A stretch of DNA of 64,000 nucleotides from Trissonchulus latispiculum (lineage: Eukaryota > Nematoda > Enoplea > Enoplida > Ironidae). The notes under the pieces are model-generated. The model saw only the letters and a program-made list of their open reading frames with translations, was not told where the DNA came from and did no database searches. Of the stretch, positions 10,360 to 22,693 are shown one piece after another (position 1 is the first letter of the stretch; each line of letters starts with the position of its first letter). The stretch lies in assembly GCA_030248195.1 (NCBI GenBank), contig JASAND010020851.1:1-64000 (forward strand). The letters run 5' to 3'. The translations under genes were made by a program, and so were the position numbers.

Positions 10360-11324
10360 CCGGTCAACATTTGTGTCCCCCCCTTTTTCTCGAGATTGGC
10401 TGGACCGATCGGGCTGAAATTCTCACCATAGTTGTAGGGTGACCTGAAGTGCTCCCGTTTGTAAGGGCATCCCGATATCTCCCGGATTCCGGGAATGGCG
10501 GCTCCCGGAATTTTAAAAATCGTAAGGGGGGACCAAGGGAAACCTAAAAATTTTTTGTCTCCGATTTTGCTTAAAAGTTGGTCATAGGGTAAGTCGACCA
10601 CGCTGATTTCGAAACTGAAATCGAAATTTCCGGAAAAATTCCGGATTTCGAGATATTCGACCCGGAAAATTCCGGATTTTGAAAAATTTCTCCAAAAGTG
10701 ATCGATATGGTACTCAAATGAAAGAGCTCGCCGAGCTGAACAACTTTCCTTCTTGCGACATTTTCCGGAAATGCGTCTAACGAAAGTTATAGCCGAAAAA
10801 CTGAAAATCCGGGAATTCACGAAAACTCGGATTTTGCACTTAAAAATTTTTTGTCTCCGATTTCGCTCAAAAGTTGGTCATAGGGTAAGTCGACCACGCT
10901 GATTTCGAAACTGAAATCGAAATTTCCGGAAAATTTCCGGATTTCGAGATATTCGACCCGGAAAATTCCGGATTTTGAAAATTTTTTCGGAAAGTGGTCA
11001 ATATGGTACTCAAATAAAAGAACTCGTCGAGCTGAGCAACTTTCCTTCTTGCGACAATTTCCGGAAATGCATCCAGCGAAAATTACGGCCGAAAAACTGA
11101 AAATCCGGGAATTCCCGGAAAAACCGGAATTTTAAAAATTGTCCTCAAAGTTGTCAATATGGTACTTATTCGAAAGATCTCAGCGAGTAGGGATAGTAGA
11201 AAAGTTGTGATAGAGCCAAAGTCTGAAAATGTTCCACAACTGAGTTTGAGCCCGAGCCAATATAAGCACAGAGGAATAAGAGGAAAATGGCTGCGACAAC
11301 CCGTTGATGCCGGTAGGATTTATT

Positions 11325-11542
11325 GGGTTGCCGCTTTTTACACAAAAAGGCAACCCTTTCATCTGGGTATGTCCGTTTATTGGGTTGCCGCTTTTTCAAC
11401 AAAAAGGCAACCCTTTAACTTGGGTATGTCCGTTATTGGGTTGCCGCTTTTTACACAAAAAGGCAACCCTTTCATCTGGGTATGTCCGTTTATTTATTAT
11501 TATTATTATTGGGTTGCCGCTTTTTACACAAAAAGGCAACCC
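11325..11542 (+). repeat. Array of four hairpin units
   Basis: Hairpins lie at 11325-11356, 11382-11413, 11438-11469 and 11511-11542. Each has arms GGGTTGCC and GGCAACCC plus an inner TTTTT/AAAAA pairing around a 4-base loop (ACAC or CAAC). Units repeat every 56-57 bp; the last step is 73 because of a (TTA)n expansion. Confidence 0.9.
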
Positions 11543-11574
11543 TTTCATCTGGGTATGTCCGTTTATTTATTATT

Positions 11575-12386
11575 CATCTCGTTACCACACCCTGTCCCCC
11601 CCTCTATCTCGAGATTGGAAAGGGGTAGAGAGGTGATTGATACCTCATTTTAAAGGTCTTGACTTGAACTGCTCCCGGAAGCGCGGGGAGCCCCGGGGGA
11701 GCAGAGGTGCTCCCGGAGCACCCCCGTGAGTAAAAATGAGTAAAATAAAAAAGTTGTCCAAATGAGCTAATTTTGGTATCATTCGAAAGCTCTCGGTGAG
11801 TAATGAAAAAGTTGTAATAGGGTCAAGGCCTGAAAATGCACCCATTTTGAGTTATGAGGCCGAAAATGGTCAAAAATGGCCAAAAACGGCCAAAATGGCT
11901 CAAAATTGAAAGTTCTAGGATCGGGCTCATGTCGGTGTCATTCGAAAGCTCTCGGTGAGTAATGAAAAAGTTGTAATTGGGTCAAGGCCTGAAAATGCAC
12001 TCATTTTGAGTTATGAGGCGAAAAATAATCAAAAATGGCCAAAAACGGCCAAAATGGCTCAAAATTGAAAGTTCTAGGATCGGGCTCATGTCGGTGTCAT
12101 TCGAAAGCTCTCGTTGAGTAGATGAAAAGTTGTAATAGTGCCAACACACCAAAATATAGGAAAAATGAGTTACGGAGCTTCAAAGTAGTCAAAAATGGGC
12201 AAAATCGACCGAAATGACCAAAAATCGAAACAACTCTAAATATGGTCAATATGGTACTCTAATGAGAGCTCTCGATACGGGCTACACGAATCAGACAATA
12301 CTGGGTCTCAAAGGTGCCTCTTTTCGGAGATATAACCATATATAAACGGAAAATGCCGCGGCAACCCATTCTCGCTACTTCGCTAG
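11575..12386 (+). repeat. Repeat module 2 (near-identical to module 5)
   Basis: It matches 13740-14552 at a constant offset of 2166-2167 with only a few differences. Internal units of about 180 bp share CATTCGAAAGCTCTCGGTG and end in strings of GGTCAAAAATGGCCAAAA. It ends CTAG before a T. Confidence 0.85.
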
Positions 12387-13739
12387 TTATTATTAATCTC
12401 GTGACCACCCCTGTCCCCCCCTCTAACTTTTGCTAGGGTGGCCCGATTGGGCTGAAATTTTCAGGGGGGTTAGGGGGTGGGGTGAAGTGTTGACTGAAGT
12501 GCGGGGGGTTCCCCCCCTTGCGGTATGCGAAAGTACTCGATACGGTGATGCTGCATATGGTCAAAATTGAAAGTATCGGAAACTGCCCAATATGGGGCTC
12601 ATTCGAAAGCTCTCGTTGAGTAGATAAAAAGTTGTAATAGGGCCAAGCCGCCAAATTGTACGAAAATTGAGTTACGGAGCTTCAAAGAGGTCAAAAATGG
12701 TCAAAATCGGCCAAAATGGCTCAAAATTGAAAGTATCGGAAACCACCCAATATGGGGCTTATTCGAAAGCTCTGGTTGAGTAGATTAAAAGTTGTAATAG
12801 GGCCAAGCCGCCAAAGTGTACGAAAATTGAGTTACGGAGCTTCAAAGAGGTCAAAAATGGTCAAAATCGACCAAAATGGCCAAAAATCGAAACAACTCTA
12901 AGTATGGTCAATATGGTACTCTATTGAGAGCTCTCGATACGGACTACACGAATCAGACTATACTGGGCCACAACGGTGCCTCTTTTGGGAGATATGACCA
13001 TCTATAAACGGAAAATGCCGCGGCAACCCATTCTCGCTACTTCGCTTGTTTATTTATTATTATTATTATTTATTATTATTTCTTGCCGTATGTGTCCCCC
13101 CCCTCTATCTCGAGATTGGAAAGGGGTAGAGAGGTGGTTGATACCTCATTTTGAAGGTCTTGACTTGAACTGCTCCGGAAGCGCGGGGAGCCCCGGGGAG
13201 CAGTAGGTGCTCCCGGAGCACCCCCGTGAGTAAAAATGAGTAAAATAAAAAAGTTGTCCAAATGAGCTAATTTTGGTATCATTCGAAAGCTCTCGGCGAG
13301 TAATGAAAAAGTTGTAATAGGGTCAAGGCCTGAAAATGCACCCATTTTGAGTTATGAGGCCGAAAATGGTCAAAAAATGGCCAAAAACGGCCACAATGGC
13401 TCAAAATTGAAAGTTCTCAGATCGGGCTCATATTGGTATCATTTGAAAGCTCTCGATGAGTAATGAAAAAGGTGTAATAGGGCCAACGCACTAAAGTGGA
13501 GGAAAATTGAGTTACGGAGCCTCAAATCGGTCAAAAATGGCCAAAATCGGTCAAAATGGGTCAAAATTAAAAAGTGTCGGAAATTATCAATATGGATATC
13601 ATTGGAAAGCTCTTGTTGAGTAGATAAAAAGTTGTAATAGAGCCAAAGCTCCTAACTGCATGCAATCTGAGTTATGTCCCTTGATAAGAGGAAAAATGCC
13701 AGCGGCAACCCATTCATGCAAATAAGCTTGTTTATTATT

Positions 13740-14552
13740 CATCTCGTTACCACACCCTGTCCCCCCCCTCTATCTCGAGATTGGAAAGGGGTAGAGAGGT
13801 GATTGATACCTCATTTTAAAGGTCTTGACTTGAACTGCTCCCGGAAGCGCGGGGAGCCCCGGGGGAGCAGAGGTGCTCCCGGAGCACCCCCGTGAGTAAA
13901 AATGAGTAAAATAAAAAAGTTGTCCAAATGAGCTAATTTTGATATCATTCGAAAGCTCTCGGTGAGTAATGAAAAAGTTGTAATAGGGTCAAGGCCTGAA
14001 AATGCACCCATTTTGAGTTATGAGGCCGAAAATGGTCAAAAATGGCCAAAAACGGCCAAAATGGCTCAAAATTGAAAGTTCTAGGATCGGGCTCATGTCG
14101 GTGTCATTCGAAAGCTCTCGGTGAGTAATGAAAAAGTTGTAATTGGGTCAAGGCCTGAAAATGCACTCATTTTGAGTTATGAGGCGAAAAATAATCAAAA
14201 ATGGCCAAAAACGGCCAAAATGGCTCAAAATTGAAAGTTCTAGGATCGGGCTCATGTCGGTGTCATTCGAAAGCTCTCGTTGAGTAGATGAAAAGTTGTA
14301 ATAGTGCCAACACACCAAAATATAGGAAAAATGAGTTACGGAGCTTCAAAGTAGTCAAAAATGGGCAAAATCGACCGAAATGACCAAAAATCGAAACAAC
14401 TCTAAATATGGTCAATATGGTACTCTAATGAGAGCTCTCGATACGGGCTACACGAATCAGACAATACTGGGTCTCAAAGGTGCCTCTTTTCGGAGATATA
14501 ACCATATATAAACGGAAAATGCCGCGGCAACCCATTCTCGCTACTTCGCTAG
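13740..14552 (+). repeat. Repeat module 5 (near-identical to module 2)
   Basis: This is a recent copy of module 2. One visible difference is GATATCATTCG for GGTATCATTCG near 13941. The flanks differ on both sides, so the shared stretch marks the unit that moved. Confidence 0.85.
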
Positions 14553-14557
14553 TTATT

Positions 14558-14592
14558 GGGTTGTCGCATTTTTAAAAAAAAAAAGACAACCC
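14558..14592 (+). repeat. Hairpin joining modules 5 and 6
   Basis: Arms GGGTTGTC and GACAACCC surround a T/A-rich loop. It has the same position and design as the 11.3-kb hairpins, but T and A replace C and G at one paired position. Confidence 0.85.
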
Positions 14593-14628
14593 TTTGATAT
14601 GGCTAAGTTTCTTTATTTATTTATTATT

Positions 14629-15880
14629 CCGGTCAACATTTGTGTCCCCCCCCTTTTTCTCGAGATTGGCTGGACCGATCGGGCTGAAATTCCCACCATA
14701 GTTGGAGGGTGACCTGAAGTGCTCCCGTTTGTGGGGTTCAGCCCGATATCTCCCGGATTCCGGGAATGGCGGCTCCCGGAATTTTTAAAAATGGTAAGGG
14801 GGGACCAAGGGAAACGTAAAAATTTTTTGTCTCCGATTTTGCTTAAAAGTTGGTCATAGGGTAATTCGACCACGCTGATTTCGAAACTGAAATCGAAATT
14901 TCCGGAAAATTTCCGGATTTCGAGATATTCGACCCGGAAAATTCCGGATTTTGAAAAATTTCTCCAAAAGTGGTCGATATGGTACTCAAATGAAAGAGCT
15001 CGTCGAGCTGAACAACTTTCCTTCTTGCGGTATTTTCCGGAAATGCGTCTAGCGAAAGTTATAGCCGAAAAACTGAAAATCCGGGAATTCACGAAAACCC
15101 GGATTTTGGACTTAAAAATTTTTTGTCTCGGATTTTGCTAAAAAGTTGGTCATAGGGTAAGTCGGTGGCGCTGATTTCGAATCTGAAATTGAAATTCCCG
15201 GAAAATTTACGGATTTCGAGATATTCGACCCGGAAAATTCCGGATTTTGAAAAATTTCTCCAAAAGTGGTCGATATGGTACTCAAATGAAAGAGCTCGTC
15301 GAGCTGAACAACTTTCCTTCTTGCGGTATTTTCCGGAAATGCGTCTAGCGAAAGTTATAGCCGAAAAACTGAAAATCCGGGAATTCACGAAAACCCGGAT
15401 TTTGGACTTAAAAATTTTTTGTCTCGGATTTTGCTAAAAAGTTGGTCATAGGGTAAGTCGGTGGCGCTGATTTCGAATCTGAAATTGAAATTCCCGGAAA
15501 ATTTACGGATTTTGAGATATTGGACCCGGAAAATTCCGAATTTTGAAAAATTTCCTCAAAAGTGGTCGATATGGTACTCAAATGAAAGAGCTCGTCGAGC
15601 TGAACAACTTTCCCTCTTGCGGTATTTTCCGTAAATGCGTCCAGCGAAAATTATGGCCAAAAAACTGAAAATCCGGGAATTCCCGGAAAAACCGGAATTT
15701 CAAAAAGTGTCCTAAAAGTTGTCATTATGGTACTTATTCGAAAGCTCTCAGCGAGTAGGGAAAAAGTTCTGATAGGGTCAAAGTCTGAAAATGTTCCAAA
15801 ACTGAGTTTTAGCCCGAGCCAATATAAGCACAGAGGAATAAGAGGAAAATGCGCGACAACCCGTTGATGCCGGTAGGATT
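14629..15880 (+). repeat. Repeat module 6, with about 296-bp internal tandem units
   Basis: The word GGTCGATATGGTACTCAAATG recurs at about 14978, 15274 and 15569, spacing 295-296 bp. Each unit contains the near-palindrome AGCTCGTCGAGCT and a CCGGAAAATTCCGG-type palindrome. Confidence 0.8.
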
Positions 15881-15884
15881 TATT

Positions 15885-15918
15885 GGGTTGTCGCATTTTT
15901 TTTAAAAAAAGACAACCC
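15885..15918 (+). repeat. Hairpin joining modules 6 and 7
   Basis: Arms GGGTTGTC and GACAACCC around an A/T-rich loop, placed immediately after the GGTAGGATTT module end. Confidence 0.85.
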
Positions 15919-17740
15919 TTTGTTATGGGAAAGTTTCTTTATTTATTTATTTATTTATTATATCGGTAAACAATCTTGTCCCCCCCCCTTTTTCTCGAGA
16001 TTGGCTGGACCGATCGGGCTGAAATTTTCACCATAGTTGTAGGGTGACCTGAAGTGGTACCGGAAGTGGGGGTAGCCCGATATCTCCCGGATTCCGGGAA
16101 TGGCGGCTCCCGGAATTTTTAAAAATGGTAAGGGGGGACCAAGGGAAACTTAAAAATTTTTTGTCTCCGATTACGCTTAAAAGTTGGTCATAGGGTAAGT
16201 CGACCACGCTGATTTCGAAACTGAAATCGAAATTTCCGGAAAATTTCCGGATTTCGAGATATTCGACCCGGAAAATTCCGGATTTTGAAAAATTTCTCCA
16301 AAAGTGGTCGATATGGTACTCAAATGAAAGAGCTCGCCGAGCTGAACAACTTTCCTTCTTGCGACATTTTCCGGAAATGCGTCTAGCGAAAGTTATAGCC
16401 GAAAAACTGAAAATCCGGGAATTCACGAAAACCCGGATTTTGGACTTAAAAATTTTTTGTCTCGGATTTTGCTTAAAAGTTGGTCATAAGGTAAATCGGT
16501 GGCGCTGATTTCGAATCTGAAATTGAAATTCCCGGAAAATTCACGGATTACGAGATATTCGGCCCGGAAAATTCCGGATTTTGAAAAATTTTTCCGAAAG
16601 TGGTCGATATGGTACTCAAATGAAAGAACTCCTCGAGCTGAGCAACTTTCCTTCTTGCGGCATTTTCCGGAAATGCGTCCAGCGAAAATTACGGCCGAAA
16701 AACTGAAAATCCGGGAATTCTCGGAAAAACCGGAATTTTAAAAATTGTCCTAAAAGTTGTCAAAATAGTACTTATTCGAAAGCTCTCAGCGAGTAGGGAA
16801 AAAGTTGTTATAGGGCCAAAGTCTGAAAATGTTCCAAAACTGAGTTTTAGCCCGAGTCAATATAAGCACAGAGGAATAAGAGGAATATGGCTGCGACAAC
16901 CCGTTGATGCCGGTAGGATTTATTATTATTATTATTATTATCCGTCTGTCCCCCCCTAGATCTCGAGATTGGGAAGGGGTACAGGGGTGGTTGATACCTC
17001 ATTTTGAAGCCCTTGACTAGGACATCTCCGGGAAGCAAGATGGCACCGATACCTTCCGGATTCCGGGAATGGCGAATCCCGGAATTTTTCGGTTGGTAAG
17101 GGGGGACCAAGGCGAAATTTCAAAATCCGGAATTTGGTCAAAAATTTTTTGTCTCCGATTTTGCTCAAAAGTTGGTCATAGGGTAACTCAACCACGCTGA
17201 TTTCGAAACTGAAATCGAAATTTCCGGAAAATTTCCGGATTTCGAGATATTCGACCCGGAAAATTCCGGATTTTGAAAAATTTCTCCAAAAGTGGTCGCT
17301 ATGGTACTCAAATGAAAGATCTCTTCGTGCTGAGCAACTTTCGTTCTTGCGACATTTTGCGAAAATGCGTCTAGCGAAAGTTATGTCCGAAAAACTGAAA
17401 ATCCGGGAATTCACGAAAATCCGGATTTCGGGTCGAAAAATTTTTTGTCTCCGATTTCACTTAAAAGTTTGTCATAGGGTAATTCGACCACGCTGATTTC
17501 GAAACTAAAACCGAAATTTCCCGAAAATTTACGAATTTCGAGATATTCGTTCCGGAAAATTCCGGATTTTGAAAAATTTCTCTGAAAGTGGTCGATATGG
17601 TGCTGAAACGAAAGAGTTCGTCGAGCTGAGCAACTTTCCTTCTTGCGACATTTTTTGAAAATGCGTCCAGCGAAAGTTATGGCAGAAAAATAAGCAGAAA
17701 AACCAGTTGTGGGCAACACATTCTTGCAGTAGCGCTAGTT

Positions 17741-17774
17741 GTGTTGCCCACTTTTCCAAAGGAATGGGCAACAC
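17741..17774 (+). repeat. Hairpin joining modules 8 and 9
   Basis: Arms GTGTTGCCCA and TGGGCAACAC with an inner TTCC/GGAA pairing. This is the third sequence version of the junction hairpin. Confidence 0.85.
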
Positions 17775-17804
17775 CTTGTTATTGGTCTGTGCTTATTATT
17801 ATTA

Positions 17805-18446
17805 TCCGTCTGTCCCTCCCCTAGATCTCGAGATTGGGAAGGGGTACAGGGGTGGTTGATACCTCATTTTGAAGCCCTTGACTAGGACATCTCCCGGAAG
17901 CAAGATGTTTCCGAAATTCCGGGTTTTGAAAATTCGGATTTTTTCGGATGGTAAGGGGGGACCAAGGCGAAATTTCAAAAATCCAAAATTTGGTCAAAAA
18001 TTTTTTGTCTCCGATTTGGCTCAAAAGTCGGTCATAGGGTAATTCGACCACGCTGATTTCGAAACTGAAATCGAAAATTCCGGAAAATTTACGGATTTCG
18101 AGATATTCGATCCGGAAAATTCCGGATTTTGAAAAATTTGCTCAAAACTAGTCAATATGGTAATCAAATGAAAGAGCTCGGCGAGCTGAGTAATTTTTAT
18201 CATTACCATATTTTCGGGAAATGTTTCTAGCGAAAGTTATGGCCGCAGATTGGAAAATCCGGAATTTCCGGAAAAAACCGGATTTTCAAAAATTCGTAGA
18301 AACATAGGCAATATGGTACTTAATTGAAAGCTCTTTGAGTCCTGGGACAGATTTCCTGAACGGAAATAACTTAAAAAGTATCTGGCAAAATCTATAATAC
18401 CCCAAAGGGCCGTGTTGTGGGCAACACATTCTTGCTGTAGCGCTAG
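17805..18446 (+). repeat. Repeat module 9 (paired with module 10)
   Basis: It starts TCCGTCTGTCC after an A and ends CTAG before a T. It is very similar throughout to 18510-19152. Confidence 0.8.
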
Positions 18447-18448
18447 TT

Positions 18449-18482
18449 GTGTTGCCCACTTTTCCAAAGGAATGGGCAACAC
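18449..18482 (+). repeat. Hairpin joining modules 9 and 10
   Basis: Same GTGTTGCCCA/TGGGCAACAC hairpin as at 17741. Confidence 0.85.
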
Positions 18483-18509
18483 TTTGTTATCGTTCTGTGC
18501 TTATTATTA

Positions 18510-19152
18510 TCCGTCTGTCCCCCCCCCCCCTAGATCTCGAGATTGGAAAGGGGTACAGGAGTGGTTGATACCTTATTTTGAAGCCCTTGACTAGGACATC
18601 TCCCGGAAGCAAGATGGTTCCGAAATTCCGGGTTTTGAAAATTCGGATTTTTTCGGATGGTAAGGGGGGACCAAGGCGAAATTTCAAAAATCCAAAATTT
18701 GGTCAAAAATTTTTTGTCTCCGATTTGGCTCAAAAGTCGGTCATAGGGTAGTTCGACCATGCTGATTTCGAAACTGAAATCGAAATTCCCGGAAAATTTA
18801 CGGATTTCGAGATATTTGATCCGGAAAATTCCGGATTTTGAAAAATTTCTCCAAAAGTGGTCGATATGATACTCAAATGAAAGAGCTCGGCGAGCTGGGT
18901 AATTTTTATCATTACCATATTTTCCCGATATGTTTCTAGCGAAAGTTATGGCCGCAGATTGGAAAATCCGGAATTTCCGGAAAAAACCGGATTTTCAAAA
19001 ATTCGTTGAAACATGGGCAATATGGTACTTAATTGAAAGCTCTTTGAGTCCTGGGACAGATTTCCTGAACAGAAATAACTTAAAAAGTATCTAGCAAAAT
19101 CTATACCCCAAAGGAATGTGTTGTGGGCAACACATTCTTGCAGTAGCGCTAG
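18510..19152 (+). repeat. Repeat module 10
   Basis: Near-copy of module 9 with the same TC start after A and the same CTAG end before T. Confidence 0.8.
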
Positions 19153-22110
19153 TTTATTTATTATTCCGGTCAACATTTGTGTCCCCCCCCTTTTTCTCGA
19201 GATTGGCTGGACCGATCGGGCTGAAATTCTCACCATAGTTGTAGGGTGACCTGAAGTGCTCCCGTTTGTAAGGGCATCCCGATATCTCCCGGATTCCGGG
19301 AATGGCGAATCCCGGAATTTTAAAAATCGTAAGGGGGGACCAAGGGAAACGTAAAAATTTTTTGTCTCCGATTTTGCTTAAAAGTTGGTCATAGGGTAAG
19401 TCGACCACGCTGATTTCGAAACTGAAAGCGAAATTTTCGGAACATTTCCAGATTTCGAGATATTCGACCCGGAAAATTCCGGATTTTGAAAAATTTCTTC
19501 AAAAGTAGTCGATATGGTGCTAAAATGAAAGAGCTCGTCGAGCTGAACAACTTTCCTTCTTGCGACATTTTCCGGAAATGCGTCTAGCGAAAGTTATAGC
19601 CGAAAAACTGAAAATCCGGGAATTCACGAAAACCCGGATTTTGGACTTAAAACTTTTTTGTCTCGGATTTTGCTTAAAAGTTGGTCATAGGGTAATTCGA
19701 CTACGGTGATTTCGAAACTGGAATCGAAATTTCCGGAAAATTTACGGATTTCGAGATATTCGCCCCGGAAAATTCCGAATTTTGAAAAATTTCTCCAAAA
19801 GTAGTCGATATGGTACTCAAATGAAAGAGCTCGTCGAGCTGAACAACTTTCCTTCTTGCGACATTTTCCGGAAATGCGTCTAGCGAAAGTTATAGCCGAA
19901 AAACTGAAAATCCGGGAATTCACGAAAACCCGGATTTTGGACTTAAAACTTTTTTGTCTCGGATTTTGCTTAAAAGCTGGTCATAGGGTAATTCGACCAC
20001 GCTGATTTCGAAACTGGAATCGAAATTTCCGGAAAATTTACGGATTTCGAGATATTCGATCCGGAAGATTCCGGATTTTGAAAAATTTGCTCAAAACTAG
20101 TCAATATGGTACTCAAACGAAAGAGCTCGTCGCGCTGAGTAATTTTTATCATTACCGTATTTTCTGAAAATGTTTCTGGCGAAAGCTATGACCGCAGATT
20201 GGAAAATCCGTAATTTCCGGAAAAACCGAGTTTTAGCCAGAGCCAATAAGCACAGAGGAATAAGAGGAAAATGCGCGACAACCCGTTGATGCCGGTAGGA
20301 TTTATTATTATTATTATTATTATCCGTCTGTCCCCCCCCTAGATCTCGAGATTGGGAAGGGGTACAGGGGTGGTTGATACCTCATTTTGAAGATATTCAC
20401 TTGGACGTCGGATCCTCAGTTGGGCAGTCCGATACCTTCCGGATTCCGGGAATGGCGAATCCCGGAATTTTTCGGTTGGTAAGGGGGGACCAAGGCGAAA
20501 TTTCAAAATCCAAAATTTGGTCTAAAATTTTTTGTTTCCGATTTCGCTGAAAAGTTGGTCATAGGGTAACTCGACCAAGCTGATTTCGAAACTGAAATCG
20601 AAATTTCCGGAAAATTTACGGATTTCGAGATATTCGACCCGGAAAATTCCGGATTTTGAAAAATTTCTCCAAAAGTGGTCGATATGGTACTCAAATGAAA
20701 GAGCTCGTCGAGCTGAGCAACTTTCCTTCTTGCGACATTTTCCGAAAATGCGTCTAGCGATAGTTATGACCGAAAAACTGAAAATCCGGGAATTCACAAA
20801 AACCCGGATTTTGGACCAAAAAATTTTTTGTCTCCGATTTCACTCAAAAGTCGGTCATAAGGTAATTCGACCACGCTGATTTCGAAACTTAAATCGAAAT
20901 TTCCGGAAAATTTACGGATTTCGAGATATTCGTTCCGAAATATTCCGGATTTTGAAAAACTTCTCTGAAAGTGGTCGATATGGTACTCAAACGAAAGAGT
21001 TCGTCGAGCTGAGCATTTTTCCTTCTTGCGACATTTTCTGATGTTGCGTCTAGCGAAAGTTATGGCAGAAAATAAACAGAAAAACCTGTTGTGGGCAACA
21101 CATTCTTGCAGTAGCGCTAGTTTCTTTATTATTATTCTCCGGATTCTTGTCCACCCCCTCTAACTTTTGATTGGCTGGACCGATCCGGCTGAAATTTTCA
21201 CTGGGTGTTGGGGGTGACCTAAAGTGCTCCCGGAAACGCGGGCAGTTCGGTACTTCCCGGATTCCGGAAATGGCGGTACCCGGAATTTTTTAAAATGGTA
21301 AGGGGGGACCAAGGGAAACGTAAAAATTTTTTGTCTCCGATTTTGCTTAAAAGTTGGTCATAGGGTAATTCGACCACGCTGATTTCGAAACTGAAATCGA
21401 AATTTCCGGAAATTTTACGGATTTCGAGATATTCGACCCGGAAAATTCCGGATTTTGAAAAATTTCTCCAAATGTGGTCGATATGGTACTCAAATGAAAG
21501 AGCTCTTCGAGCTGAACAACTTTCGTTCTTGCGACATTTTCAGAAAATGCGCCTAGCGAAAGTTATGGCCGAAAAACTGAAAATCCGGGAATTCCCGGAA
21601 ACCCGGATTTTGAACGGAAAAATTTTTTGTCTCCGATTTTGCTCAATAGTTGGTCATAGGGTAATTCGACCACGCTGATTTCGAAACTGAAATCGAAATT
21701 TCCGGAAAATTTCCGGATTTCGAGATATTCGACCCGGAAAATTCCGGATTTTGAAAAATTTCTCGAAAAGTTGTCGATATGGTACTCAAACGAAAGAGCT
21801 CGCCGAGCTGAACAACTTTTCTTGTTGCGAAATTTTCAGGAAATGCGTCTAGCAAAAGTTATGGCCTAAAAACTGAAAATCCGGGAATTCTCGGGAAACC
21901 CGGATTTTGGACCAAAAAAATATTTTGTCTCCGATTTTGCTGAAAAGTTGGCCATAAACTAATTCGATGGCGCTGATTTCGAAACTGAAATAGAAATTTC
22001 CGGGAAATTCACAGATTTCGAGATATGCGCTCCGGAAAAATGACTTGTTTATAAGAGGAAAATGCAAGCGGCAACCCATTCATGTCACTTTGCTTGTTGT
22101 CTTTATTTTA

Positions 22111-22182
22111 TCAATTTTAAGGATAGACACAGGCCATCACACACATATTATCCTCCTTTGTGCGGAGCATTTTTGTTACTTG
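22111..22182 (+). mobile_element. 72-bp Helitron-like terminal fragment
   Basis: It begins TCAATTTTAAGG after an A and ends GGAGCATTTTTGTTACTTG before a T. The last 50 bases match the 3' end of the HelA family. It could be a minimal deletion derivative or just a 3' remnant. Confidence 0.5.
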
Positions 22183-22693
22183 TAACGTAATATAACATGC
22201 GCTATAATATGCGGGGCAAGAGCTTTAACGTCATTACGATTACGTGCTGAATAAGGATCTGACAGTTCCTGCAGTTCTCTTTATAGCGACTAATAGAGGC
22301 GTTTAGGTCAGGAGATGTGTATATACATTTTAGTCGACATTTCTTGACCCTCACTGAGTACCTTGAGGTTTACTTACAAGCTTGAAGGCGTCAATATGAG
22401 CCCGAGAAAGCGAGCTGCTCATATTATGCATTTAAATCTTGTCTTCTAGACATTTAAATGCTGGCTCATATTAAACATTTTGAATCTTGTCTTCTACCCA
22501 TTTAGATGCTGGCTCATATTAAGTATTTTAACTCTTGTCTTTTACGTATTTAAATGCTGCCCTTAGCTCATATTGCATTTTAGATGCGACTGCAAGGAGC
22601 ATTTTTCCTACTTGTATTATATATATATATTTATTTATATTTATATTTTATATTTTTGAAATTTACATATTAATATATATATATATACGTGTA
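22183..22693 (+). repeat. Helitron-like fragment with 47-48 bp tandem units, then AT microsatellite
   Basis: CTCATATTA-headed units start at 22418, 22465, 22513 and 22567. The stretch ends GGAGCATTTTTCCTACTTG at 22614 before a T. A TA-rich microsatellite follows to 22690. Confidence 0.6.

Larger units (their letters stand above)
10360..22096 (+). repeat. Chain of about 13 head-to-tail non-coding repeat modules
   Basis: Module limits, taken from recurring ends, are roughly 10360-11320, 11575-12386, 12395-13048, 13081-13730, 13740-14552, 14629-15880, 15963-16920, 16941-17738, 17805-18446, 18510-19152, 19166-20302, 20323-21120 and 21136-22096. Each starts after (TTA)n with a C-run and CTCGAGATTGG or a variant. 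Most end with a hairpin-containing GGCAACCCATTC-type tail and CTAG or CTTG before a T. Modules 1, 6, 7 and 11 end GGTAGGATTT instead. All reading frames in this region are repeats of one another (for example the recurring WYSNERARRAEQLSFL) with no known domain, so I treat them as non-coding. Confidence 0.85.

Noticed and set aside
11325..11542. Possible CRISPR array
   Set aside because: Repeats are hairpins with near-constant short spacers of similar sequence, in a eukaryotic repeat region with no cas genes.
10134..21855. Minus-strand frames of 60-228 residues starting MNSRIFSFSAITFARRI
   Set aside because: They recur only because the 296-bp repeat recurs. There is no known domain, frames shift between copies, and plus-strand frames are equally open.
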